A stretch of 7,529 nt of DNA from Methanobacteriota archaeon (GTDB taxonomy: Archaea; Methanobacteriota; Methanobacteria; Methanobacteriales; Methanobacteriaceae): NCBI GenBank assembly GCA_023409695.1, contig JAEYQZ010000202.1:1-7529 (forward strand), written 5' to 3'. Shown piece after piece: positions 1-5,583 of this stretch. The translations under genes and the position numbers were made by a program. Below the pieces are notes generated by a model that saw only the letters and a program-made list of their open reading frames with translations, was not told the origin of the DNA and made no database searches. How positions within the stretch are numbered: position 1 is the first letter of the stretch; each line of letters begins with the position of its first letter.

Positions 1-23
1 ATAATTTGACTCATTATCCGATA

Positions 24-37
24 TTTTTAATATATTT
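24..37 (+). promoter_or_regulatory. Archaeal TATA box for the 73-741 gene
   Basis: The stretch TTTTTAATATATTT fits an archaeal box A. Transcription would start roughly 25 bases downstream, near 52-60, leaving a short leader that contains the GGGTGGT ribosome-binding site. No clear purine-rich BRE is visible just upstream. Confidence 0.45.
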
Positions 38-62
38 AACTTACATATTAATATTATCAATT

Positions 63-69
63 GGGTGGT
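63..69 (+). promoter_or_regulatory. Ribosome-binding site that decides the ATG 73 start
   Basis: GGGTGGT lies three bases before ATG 73, close to the GGAGGTGAT archaeal consensus though tightly spaced. It overlaps the alternative TTG at 61, so the longer reading is unlikely. Confidence 0.5.
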
Positions 70-72
70 ACT

Positions 73-741
73 ATGCTGGATTTGGGGATACAAAAGAGTA
101 GTAAGGATAAGAGTGATGAATATAACACAAAGTTTCTAAATCAACTTGATCCTGGAGAAGAAATAACAGGCGAGATTTACATTGGGGAAATGAAAAAGAG
201 ATTAATTAAAAAAGCAGAAATTGATGAATTTTATGTTATAATTACAGACCATGAAAATAAACAAAAATGGATATGTGGATTTATAACATCTTATTACCCA
301 AAATCAGGCAATATTTATGGTGAAAAAGGAGGTAGGGTCTACAATTTAATTGACAGTTTAAACCATGCCCTCAATAAAGCCCCTATGAATGTACAGGAAA
401 GTTACTCCGTTAATTTTGATACATTTAGAAAGACAGTAAATGAAAATGTGCAAAAAATCAAAATTAAAGCAGTTCAATCGTGGAATCCTGGTGCCAAAGC
501 ATGTAATCTTGAAGTAATCGATGCAAAAAGTAGTTCTACTGTAGAAAAACATGAAACCACTGGCTTGGAACAGTTAGCACATGATGATCCAGTGATTAAA
601 ATAGCATATGATGGCCTTTTAAGTAAAAACAGTGAAATCACCAAGAAAAATTTAGCTTTCAAACTCAAAGCGATGTTAGATAATGGAGATATATCCAAAA
701 ATGAATTTAAAGATGCGCTCCAGAAAATAGATAAATTATAA
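73..741 (+). CDS. Hypothetical protein with SHOCT-like C-terminal tail
   Basis: I do not recognise the main domain. From the ATG at 73 the protein has 222 residues. An in-frame TTG at 61 would add four residues, but the GGGTGGT at 63-69 is a Shine-Dalgarno-like site overlapping that extension, so ATG 73 is preferred. Residues about 20-150 alternate short hydrophobic strands with charged turns (GEEITGEIYIGE, FYVIITDHENKQKWICGF), suggesting a beta-rich, possibly OB-like fold; this is inference. A polar linker near 150-165 leads to a helical C-terminus. The last 27 residues (MLDNGDISKNEFKDAL) resemble the SHOCT short C-terminal domain, which in other proteins follows unrelated domains and may mediate oligomerisation. 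There is no signal peptide or membrane segment, so it is probably cytoplasmic. It converges with the DUF2769-like gene only 14 bases away. Real gene: confident; function: unknown. Confidence 0.85.
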   Translation: MLDLGIQKSSKDKSDEYNTKFLNQLDPGEEITGEIYIGEMKKRLIKKAEIDEFYVIITDHENKQKWICGFITSYYPKSGNIYGEKGGRVYNLIDSLNHALNKAPMNVQESYSVNFDTFRKTVNENVQKIKIKAVQSWNPGAKACNLEVIDAKSSSTVEKHETTGLEQLAHDDPVIKIAYDGLLSKNSEITKKNLAFKLKAMLDNGDISKNEFKDALQKIDKL

Positions 742-755
742 TTTTAATTCTATGT

Positions 756-1070
756 CTACTTTTTACTTTCCCCATTTTGGCAGAAATAGAGCGTGGGTTC
801 TCCATTTTTTAAATTGTTTTCATTCCAAACAGGACATCTTTCACATATGCACATTTTTTTAGGGTTAAGATCCTTGCATAATGCCTTTCCCACAGAGCAG
901 TACATTCCCGGAACTCTATCTGCTTCAAAATACATCCCACTCTCACTTGCCCATGCTATTTCCTGCATTATTCTCCATTTGCCTTTGGCACATATACTTT
1001 CTGACTGAACAGGGCATTGTGGGCACAAACACCTTTTGATGTTCATCACGCTGAATTCAACTTTGCTCAT
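756..1070 (-). CDS. DUF2769-like cysteine-rich protein
   Basis: A 104-residue protein with ten cysteines (positions 14, 16, 19, 27, 58, 65, 74, 76, 79, 97). Two CxCxxCPV motifs begin at residues 14 and 74 (CLCPQCPV and CICERCPV), each followed later by a YC or YFC element (Cys58, Cys97), so the protein looks like an internal duplication of one small metal-binding unit. This pattern matches my recollection of the archaeal DUF2769 family, found mainly in methanogens, function unknown. Zinc or iron-sulfur binding is plausible but inferred. No signal peptide or membrane helix. The start is uncertain: Met1 (1070) and Met9 (1046) both lack a Shine-Dalgarno site, and AT-rich TATA-like sequence between about 1073 and 1110 could serve a leaderless message from either. 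The stop lies 14 bases from the stop of the convergent upstream gene. Confidence 0.88.
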   Translation of the reverse strand: MSKVEFSVMNIKRCLCPQCPVQSESICAKGKWRIMQEIAWASESGMYFEADRVPGMYCSVGKALCKDLNPKKMCICERCPVWNENNLKNGEPTLYFCQNGESKK

Positions 1071-1112
1071 ATAATTTATTATATCATAACTAATTTTTAT
1101 TTTTTAATAATG

Positions 1113-1151
1113 ATCTGCAGAATCAATTAAAAAGTTTTTGAAACTGCAGAT
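1113..1151. repeat. Short inverted repeat around CTGCAG
   Basis: ATCTGCAG at 1113-1120 pairs perfectly with CTGCAGAT at 1144-1151 across a 23-base loop. In RNA a G-U and an A-U pair extend the stem to ten. It lies just upstream of the DUF2769-like gene, so an operator-like role is possible but unproven. Confidence 0.35.
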
Positions 1152-1487
1152 TAATAATGATATAATATAATTTATTATTATACTATTTGGTAGACTTTCA
1201 AATTTTAAAAGTAATTTGTGATTCTATTCACTGATAAAATTATCAGCAATTAAAAAGTTAAAAATGATAAGTTTACAGTCAGATATCATAAAATTACAAA
1301 TTAATAAAATAGCGTTTAATAGGTTTGTAGGTATATATGTAGTGGCTGATTTACACCAGTTTTTAAGATTTTTATTTTATTTCTAATTTTGGAAATTTTT
1401 GATGTTACTTAATTAAATAATTTGAATAAAAGAAGTCGCTTTCAGTGTTTGAAATTTTTATAAATTGTAATTAGTTAGATGAGACTG

Positions 1488-1536
1488 ACTTTTTATATAA
1501 TAAGGATATGAAGCGAATCCTTATTATATAAAAAGT
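1488..1536. repeat. Perfect 20-bp inverted repeat with 9-base loop
   Basis: Arms 1488-1507 and 1517-1536 are exact reverse complements, separated by nine bases (ATGAAGCGA). Each arm contains TTTTTATATAATAAGG, an excellent archaeal TATA box, so the element carries a TATA-like sequence on each strand. It sits 40-88 bases beyond the stop of the 1576-1767 gene, so a 3' processing or termination hairpin is one reading, though no T tract follows the stem on the minus strand. Other readings are a dimeric regulator site or the remnant of a small mobile element. Confidence 0.8.
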
Positions 1537-1575
1537 GAAGAACTACTATAAATTCGAATTTGATAAAATATAAAT

Positions 1576-1767
1576 TTATTTAATGTAATGCAGCGCTAAT
1601 TTGCTGGTTACTATCGTTTTAGCCCTTAAAAGAGCTTTATCTGTGTAATCACAGTTTTTGATTTCTAATTCAATTTTTTGAAGTAAAGGTTCTAAATCTG
1701 ATGGTTTGCATTTATAAGCAGCATCTAAAAAATTATTTGCCATATCAATACTATCAAAATTATCCAT
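1576..1767 (-). CDS. Small hypothetical protein, 63 residues
   Basis: A short acidic-to-neutral protein I do not recognise. Two or three amphipathic helices seem likely (residues about 5-18, 23-37 and 42-61: MANNFLDAAYKC, LEPLLQKIELEI, KALLRAKTIVTSKLAL), with cysteines at 20 and 39. It has no membrane segment or signal peptide. The main support for a real gene is a strong Shine-Dalgarno sequence, GGAGGT (complement of 1776-1781), eight bases before the ATG. It stands alone: the next gene on the same strand begins at 2979 and ends 465 bases upstream, so co-transcription is unlikely. The helical repeat-like character could suit a small protein-protein adaptor, but this is only inference. Confidence 0.7.
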   Translation of the reverse strand: MDNFDSIDMANNFLDAAYKCKPSDLEPLLQKIELEIKNCDYTDKALLRAKTIVTSKLALHYIK

Positions 1768-1775
1768 TTAAGCAG

Positions 1776-1781
1776 ACCTCC
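1776..1781 (-). promoter_or_regulatory. Shine-Dalgarno site of the 63-residue gene
   Basis: GGAGGT on the minus strand, eight bases before the start at 1767. It is the strongest ribosome-binding site in the window and supports translation of this small frame. AT-rich TATA-like sequence (TATTAATATAAATT, about 1790-1805) lies further upstream, rather close for a standard spacing. Confidence 0.65.
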
Positions 1782-2026
1782 ACTATTTTAAATTTATATT
1801 AATATAGTTGTCTTCACAATAGTTTAGGTTTTTTGATTAAAAAAAATACCGTTTTTCACAAATGATTAAAAACACTTGTGATTTTAAAAGTATATTCACC
1901 TGTTGTATCAACTTCAATGTGTAAAAGAATAAAAATTAATAATAAATATGATAATTGTAATATCAATATATAATAAATTTGCCTAATAGTGCTGTAGAAC
2001 TCATATTTTAGTGATCTTACATGTTA

Positions 2027-2059
2027 GAAAAATTTCATGTAATTTTGTTATTTTTGTAC
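2027..2059 (+). repeat. 33-base intergenic element, copy 1
   Basis: Begins GAAAAATTT and ends GGTAC or TGTAC. It matches 28 of 33 bases, ungapped, with 4216-4248. Low complexity weakens the statistics, but the shared G and GTAC positions are suggestive. Confidence 0.4.
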
Positions 2060-2064
2060 AATTA

Positions 2065-2093
2065 AACGTCAAAAATCTGTAATTTTTAACGTT
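2065..2093. repeat. 12-bp stem-loop with one mismatch
   Basis: AACGTCAAAAAT (2065-2076) pairs with ATTTTTAACGTT (2082-2093), 11 of 12 positions, across a five-base loop. It lies about 140 bases beyond the stop of the ATPase gene, in the same hairpin-rich stretch as the 2110-2130 stem. Confidence 0.6.
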
Positions 2094-2109
2094 GAAGGAA
2101 GCAAAGCAT

Positions 2110-2130
2110 TTGAAAATCATAGATTTTCAA
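2110..2130. repeat. 9-bp perfect stem with 3-base loop
   Basis: TTGAAAATC (2110-2118) pairs exactly with GATTTTCAA (2122-2130) around the loop ATA. The compact shape makes it a credible RNA hairpin on either strand. Confidence 0.6.
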
Positions 2131-2160
2131 TTTTCGTGGACTTCTTTATATAATAGAAGG

Positions 2161-2186
2161 TTACTCAAAAGATCGTAACATTGATT
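2161..2186 (+). repeat. GATCGTAA repeat, copy 1
   Basis: Matches 23 of 26 bases with 4145-4170 (consensus TNACTCANAAGATCGTAAYA then TTGATT). Located 47 bases beyond the ATPase stop, between two hairpins. Confidence 0.5.
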
Positions 2187-2199
2187 CAATGGAATCTTC

Positions 2200-2221
2200 A
2201 TTATTATTGATTCATAATAAT
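2200..2221 (-). terminator. Possible 3' hairpin of the ATPase gene
   Basis: ATTATTAT (2200-2207) pairs with ATAATAAT (2214-2221) over a six-base loop, 12 bases after the ATPase stop at 2233. A second short stem (GATTC/GAATC, 2183-2196) follows. The stems are AU-only and no long U tract follows, so a termination role is tentative. Confidence 0.35.
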
Positions 2222-2232
2222 TTAATTTATTT

Positions 2233-2979
2233 CTATTTCCTATCTAACGCCTCAAAGATAAAGCGTGGTCTATTACCATATTTTTTTATATATTTTTCTA
2301 TTTCTTCTTCACTACCAGCATTTGGATGATTTCTAACTATTTTAATAGTCTCTTCCTTTGAATATGCTATTATAACCACATCAAATAAGCTCTTCAATAG
2401 AAAAACCAGTATTTTAGATATAATTTTGAAATCTGTGAGTATATCATAGCGAACTCCTCGAAACTTTATGACCCAGGAGGTTTGTGCAACAATATTAATC
2501 TTTTTTAAATCTCTGTAATGCTTAATATATTCATATAATACTCTAAAATATAGTGAAAAAGTACGAGGGCCATTTTCTTCAGTCCAAAGACTTAGGCCCA
2601 TTTTATCAGGGTCGATATGTTCTGAATCAAGGAAAGAATCAGCAAAAAGAACAAGATCATATTCACGTGCTTTCTTATAGGCATTTTCCTTAGTTTTAAC
2701 TCCCATATCCTCATTAAGAATATCCCAGAAAATTTTGAATACATCACCAGGTTTGGAATCAGTATCAATGAACAAATGAGCATCATGAATATTAAGATCA
2801 AGTAAAGAAATAGCTTGATGTATATTGGCTGATTTTCCTGTTCCTGGTGTGCCTAAAACAAGTACAAAATGTCCTTTAGATTTTTTTAAAGTTTTTAATT
2901 TGGAATATAATTTGTAAAACGATTTGGTTTTTATGAAGCTGCGATTGTCTTCTGCAGATAAAACTTTATGATTTGTCAT
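2233..2979 (-). CDS. P-loop ATPase of unassigned family
   Basis: A 248-residue soluble protein with a clear Walker A motif GTPGTGKS at residues 43-50, preceded by the hydrophobic strand HFVLVL. A candidate Walker B strand LVLFAD ends in Asp114; another acidic strand, HLFIDTDSKPGD, lies at 68-79. The C-terminus (EEIEKYIKKYGNRPRFIFEAL) resembles the lid segment that follows AAA-type or STAND-type nucleotide-binding cores. It is shorter than most AAA proteins and carries no recognisable effector, DNA-binding or membrane domain. I cannot name the family; ATP binding is well supported, substrate and role are not. It stands alone, divergent from the DJ-1-like gene about 490 bases away. No Shine-Dalgarno site precedes the ATG, and an AT-rich box about 30 bases upstream suggests a leaderless message. 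Confidence 0.88.
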   Translation of the reverse strand: MTNHKVLSAEDNRSFIKTKSFYKLYSKLKTLKKSKGHFVLVLGTPGTGKSANIHQAISLLDLNIHDAHLFIDTDSKPGDVFKIFWDILNEDMGVKTKENAYKKAREYDLVLFADSFLDSEHIDPDKMGLSLWTEENGPRTFSLYFRVLYEYIKHYRDLKKINIVAQTSWVIKFRGVRYDILTDFKIISKILVFLLKSLFDVVIIAYSKEETIKIVRNHPNAGSEEEIEKYIKKYGNRPRFIFEALDRK

Positions 2980-2995
2980 TAAAACTATATTAGGT

Positions 2996-3012
2996 TAATA
3001 TTATTGATAAAA
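2996..3012 (-). promoter_or_regulatory. TATA-like box of the ATPase gene
   Basis: The minus-strand sequence TTTTATCAATAATATTA covers about -33 to -17 relative to the ATG at 2979. That spacing would start transcription at or near the start codon, fitting the absence of a ribosome-binding site. Confidence 0.4.
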
Positions 3013-3041
3013 GTTAATAATAAAATAAAAAGAAAATTAAT

Positions 3042-3277
3042 CTACCTTCTAAGTTTACATAAAAATTTAAACGCAATAAACGCGATTATGGTTAATATAA
3101 TTAGTATAACATTACAATTGCGATAATTCCAAAAATTCCCAGCTTTCCAAGAAAACCTAAGCTTATACATTTCCATAGCATGGTGAGTAAGGGATTCAAT
3201 ATTAAATCACCTATAATTTTCAACTTCTTAATAATGGTAATGTTGAGCACATGATCGTAATATCTTAAAATAGAGCT
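3042..3277 (-). pseudogene. Possible frameshifted small membrane-protein gene
   Basis: Two minus-strand frames read like consecutive parts of one membrane protein. The first is open from 3277 to a TAA at 3101-3103 and encodes KKLKIIGDLILNPLLTMLWK and then GKLGIFGIIAIVMLY. The second, continuing past that stop, encodes VILIILTIIAFIAFKFLCK followed by LRR and a TAG at 3042-3044. One missing base near 3104-3112 would join them into a protein with a long hydrophobic stretch and a basic tail. Possible starts are GTG 3250, TTG 3199 (preceded by AGGTGAT, a good Shine-Dalgarno match at 3207-3213 in complement) or, for the second frame alone, ATG 3176 (44 residues). It could instead be one or two intact tiny membrane proteins, or chance in AT-rich DNA. 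I have no family name. Confidence 0.33.
3248..3263 (+). repeat. GATCGTAA repeat, partial copy 2
   Basis: CACATGATCGTAATAT matches 15 of 16 bases with 4150-4165. Outside this core the similarity fades. It overlaps the upstream end of the possible membrane-protein remnant, where the opposite strand would read YYDHV. Confidence 0.4.
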
Positions 3278-3436
3278 TTAAATTTAATAATTTTAATTCT
3301 TAAACACTCAATTGTTCATGGTTTTAAGTATATTTAGACCATATATCTCTGTTTTCAGTAAAAAAAGTTAAAATTAATTTCTAAGACTGAATAAATTGCT
3401 ATTTAATTTTTTCAACAATTTTAACTCAGAAAAACC

Positions 3437-3448
3437 ATAAAATTATAA
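3437..3448 (+). promoter_or_regulatory. TATA-like box of the DJ-1-like gene
   Basis: ATAAAATTATAA is centred about 30 bases before ATG 3472. No Shine-Dalgarno sequence lies before the start, so a leaderless transcript is likely. Confidence 0.4.
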
Positions 3449-3471
3449 CATTAAATGCTTAAAGAAATTTT

Positions 3472-4098
<627 letters not shown>

Positions 4099-4144
4099 AG
4101 AAATTTTATTCTTTAAATAAATTTATCGCTATAAAAATATATTA

Positions 4145-4170
4145 TGACTCACAAGATCGTAATATTGATT
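4145..4170 (+). repeat. GATCGTAA repeat, copy 3
   Basis: Lies 47 bases beyond the DJ-1-like stop. It matches the 2161-2186 copy at 23 of 26 positions and shares a 16-base core with 3248-3263. It runs straight into a tract of seven T. Confidence 0.5.
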
Positions 4171-4175
4171 TTTTT
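4169..4175 (+). terminator. T-tract terminator candidate for the DJ-1-like gene
   Basis: Seven consecutive T about 70 bases after the stop; archaeal termination commonly uses such T-rich tracts. A weak AT-only stem at 4101-4124 lies closer to the stop. Confidence 0.35.
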
Positions 4176-4215
4176 ATAAGTTATTGTATGTTGGTATTTT
4201 CAGTTATTAGATTTT

Positions 4216-4248
4216 GAAAAATTTGTTGAAATTTTGTAATTTTGGTAC
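4216..4248 (+). repeat. 33-base intergenic element, copy 2
   Basis: Ungapped match of 28 of 33 bases with 2027-2059. It is followed by the palindrome GTACGTAC (4245-4252). It lies between the two convergent genes. Confidence 0.4.
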
Positions 4249-4295
4249 GTACTTCGTAATATAATGGTTTAACGAACTAAAATTGAACTGAAATC

Positions 4296-4303
4296 AAAAA
4301 AAA
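4296..4303 (-). terminator. T-tract terminator candidate for the NERD gene
   Basis: Eight A on the plus strand give eight T on the minus strand, about 80 bases beyond the stop at 4383. An AT-only inverted repeat (AAAATAT/ATATTTT, within 4299-4319) overlaps it. Confidence 0.35.
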
Positions 4304-4382
4304 TATTTAAATATATTTTATTTTAACCATGTATTTCATCACTTCTGTTCTTATATTTTTTTATTTAATCTTAAATATCATA

Positions 4383-5231
4383 TTAAATATTAACATATGA
4401 CAATTCTATACAGTAAGGTTCAATTAAAAGAGCCACCTCTTTAAGAATATTCATATCGATCTTTCTATTAGAATTCAAAATAAACTGAGGTATAGTGGAA
4501 GGGAACAAAACATTATAATACTTAGGTTTTTGTTCAATTTTAAAATTGTTATCTATGAGTGTAACAATAGAACTAATCCATACACCATCCATATTAACTC
4601 CATTATCTTCCAAAAATTTCTTTAAAGACATTGAATTGGCCATTACCTGTCTTCCAGGTTGCCCTTTTGCTTTTTTAACTCTGTTACCATTTTTGTAGAA
4701 TAATTCATTACCTTTAACTAAGAAGAACCCTTTATAATTCTTGGTTTCAATTACATAGATCCCTGTAGGCCCTACTACTACATGATCCAGATTTCCATAA
4801 CTTCCTGGAAATTTAACATCATTAAAAACAAAATAATCTTCAGGTAACTGGTTTAAATATTCTGCTACGATATATTCTCCTTTTATTCCTTTATTCCAGC
4901 TTTTCCCATTATTATATCCATAATAAATTAATCCTGCACCAATAATTAAAACCAATAGCGATAAAAAAGTAACTATAAATCCAATAAGTCCAATTAGACT
5001 AAAAACTGCACCTATGATTAATATGGAATTATATTTAGAGCTCTTTTTTTCAGCATATCCTTTACCTACAGCTATTTTTTCTCTTTGAGCGTCATTCTTT
5101 TTGTTATAATAGTCATCAAAGCTACTGTAAAATTTTAATTTATCGCCACAGTTTTCACAAGTATCAAAATCAATAAAGTCTTCATCTATTTCATAGTAAA
5201 CATCGCAGTTATCACAGATCAAGTATCCCAT
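4383..5231 (-). CDS. Zinc-ribbon, membrane-hairpin, NERD-domain protein
   Basis: A 282-residue protein in three parts. Residues 1-30 form a small zinc ribbon, C6-x2-C9 and C25-x2-C28. Residues about 69-106 are two hydrophobic helices joined by a tight turn (NSILIIGAVFSLIGLIGFIV then LLVLIIGAGLIYYGY), a membrane hairpin that would leave both ends in the cytoplasm. Residues about 113-225 are a NERD (nuclease-related) domain: GIKGE with Glu119, NLDHVVVGPTGIYVIETKN with Asp149 and the Glu162-x-Lys164 pair, and Gln195. These fit the D...ExK core of restriction-like nucleases, so the catalytic set appears intact, though NERD activity is rarely shown. The start is supported by AAAGGGGAT just before the ATG. 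The substrate is unknown; a role near the membrane on nucleic acid is inferred. It is a single gene converging on the DJ-1-like gene and divergent from the kinase. Confidence 0.9.
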   Translation of the reverse strand: MGYLICDNCDVYYEIDEDFIDFDTCENCGDKLKFYSSFDDYYNKKNDAQREKIAVGKGYAEKKSSKYNSILIIGAVFSLIGLIGFIVTFLSLLVLIIGAGLIYYGYNNGKSWNKGIKGEYIVAEYLNQLPEDYFVFNDVKFPGSYGNLDHVVVGPTGIYVIETKNYKGFFLVKGNELFYKNGNRVKKAKGQPGRQVMANSMSLKKFLEDNGVNMDGVWISSIVTLIDNNFKIEQKPKYYNVLFPSTIPQFILNSNRKIDMNILKEVALLIEPYCIELSYVNI

Positions 5232-5235
5232 TATA

Positions 5236-5244
5236 ATCCCCTTT
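5236..5244 (-). promoter_or_regulatory. Ribosome-binding site of the NERD gene
   Basis: AAAGGGGAT on the minus strand, with GGGG six bases before the ATG at 5231. It is a moderate match to the archaeal consensus and supports this start. A TATA-like AT-rich block lies at about 5260-5275. Confidence 0.45.
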
Positions 5245-5331
5245 GATCAAGTATTTGTTAATATATTATAATATTATTTATGATTTTATGAAGATAAAAA
5301 AAGTTATCTAACTAAATTATAAATTAATCAC

Positions 5332-5550
5332 TTTAAAAGATTAATTATTATTTTTAAAGATTTATAAAAGTCAATATATTTAAAGATGAGATATACATCA
5401 AATGATACATTTTTAAGCATTTCTAAAAACTTTTAATAATTAACAAATAAACATTAGAATAAAAAAACAACCACCAAACACTTTTTAACAAAAAAATTAG
5501 ATAGTAAAATTTATTTTGAACCAGCATTAAAATAGTATTAATCTTTTAAA
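5332..5550. repeat. Separated 14-base inverted repeat
   Basis: TTTAAAAGATTAAT (5332-5345) and its exact complement (5537-5550) are about 190 bases apart. The right copy overlaps the kinase TATA box. It could be paired operators, a second promoter facing the other way, or chance. Confidence 0.4.
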
Positions 5551-5552
5551 TA
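5543..5552 (+). promoter_or_regulatory. TATA box of the histidine kinase gene
   Basis: CTTTTAAATA ends 31 bases before ATG 5584, predicting a start of transcription near 5575 and a leader of only about ten bases. Only a weak purine stretch (GAAGATGGA) precedes the start codon. Confidence 0.45.
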
Positions 5553-5583
5553 ATATTCAATAAACAGTCTTATTGAAGATGGA

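Larger units (their letters stand above)
1071..1575. other. AT-rich intergenic region, no gene supported
   Basis: About 500 bases without a convincing reading frame or tRNA. It holds the likely promoter of the 756-1070 gene at its left end; an inverted repeat ATCTGCAG/CTGCAGAT (1113-1120 and 1144-1151, 23-base loop); a short palindrome CTGATAA-AA-TTATCAG (1231-1246); a 13-base direct repeat CAATTAAAAAGTT (1124-1136 and 1247-1259); and the strong 20-bp inverted repeat at 1488-1536. The first three may be chance in DNA this AT-rich. Confidence 0.6.
1768..2232. other. Intergenic region rich in hairpins, no gene supported
   Basis: About 465 bases between the 63-residue gene and the ATPase gene, both on the minus strand. 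Visible items are an imperfect hairpin (TCACAAATG/CACTTGTGA, 1856-1881), a 33-base element also found at 4216 (2027-2059), hairpins at 2065-2093, 2110-2130, 2183-2196 and 2200-2221, and one copy of the GATCGTAA repeat (2161-2186). A 24-codon frame at 2127-2201 on the minus strand has no ribosome-binding site and is not called. Confidence 0.6.
2980..3471. other. Divergent intergenic region
   Basis: About 490 bases between the ATPase (-) and DJ-1-like (+) genes. It contains a TATA-like box for each, the possible membrane-protein remnant at 3042-3277, and one partial copy of the GATCGTAA repeat at 3248-3263. Between about 3280 and 3430 I see only AT-rich sequence plus an 8-base inverted match (ATGGTTTT and AAAACCAT) likely due to chance. 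Confidence 0.55.
5232..5583. other. Divergent promoter region, otherwise empty
   Basis: About 350 very AT-rich bases between the NERD gene and the kinase gene. TATA-like boxes for both are present (about 5260-5275 and 5543-5552). A 14-base inverted repeat (5332-5345 and 5537-5550) is the only other structure seen; no small gene or RNA is supported. Confidence 0.6.

Noticed and set aside
358..698. Minus-strand open frames overlapping the 73-741 gene
   Set aside because: They are antisense to a better-supported gene, have no ribosome-binding site and read as composition artefacts.
793..1008. Plus-strand frame across the DUF2769-like gene
   Set aside because: It mirrors the cysteine-rich gene on the other strand, whose duplicated CxCxxCPV motifs make it clearly the real one.
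1200..1490. Box C/D-type small RNA suggested by GATGA and CTGA-like words
   Set aside because: The box words are imperfect and wrongly spaced, and such words are common by chance in this composition.
2127..2201. 24-codon minus-strand frame over the GATCGTAA copy
   Set aside because: It has no ribosome-binding site, and the corresponding frame at 4145-4170 is broken by stops, so the repeat is not conserved as coding sequence.
1071..2232. CRISPR array or mobile-element ends
   Set aside because: The repeats are few, irregularly spaced and not flanked by transposase or cas genes; no target-site duplications are evident.
2592..2801. Second minus-strand frame inside the ATPase gene
   Set aside because: It is nested in another frame of a P-loop protein and shows only low-complexity hydrophobic sequence.
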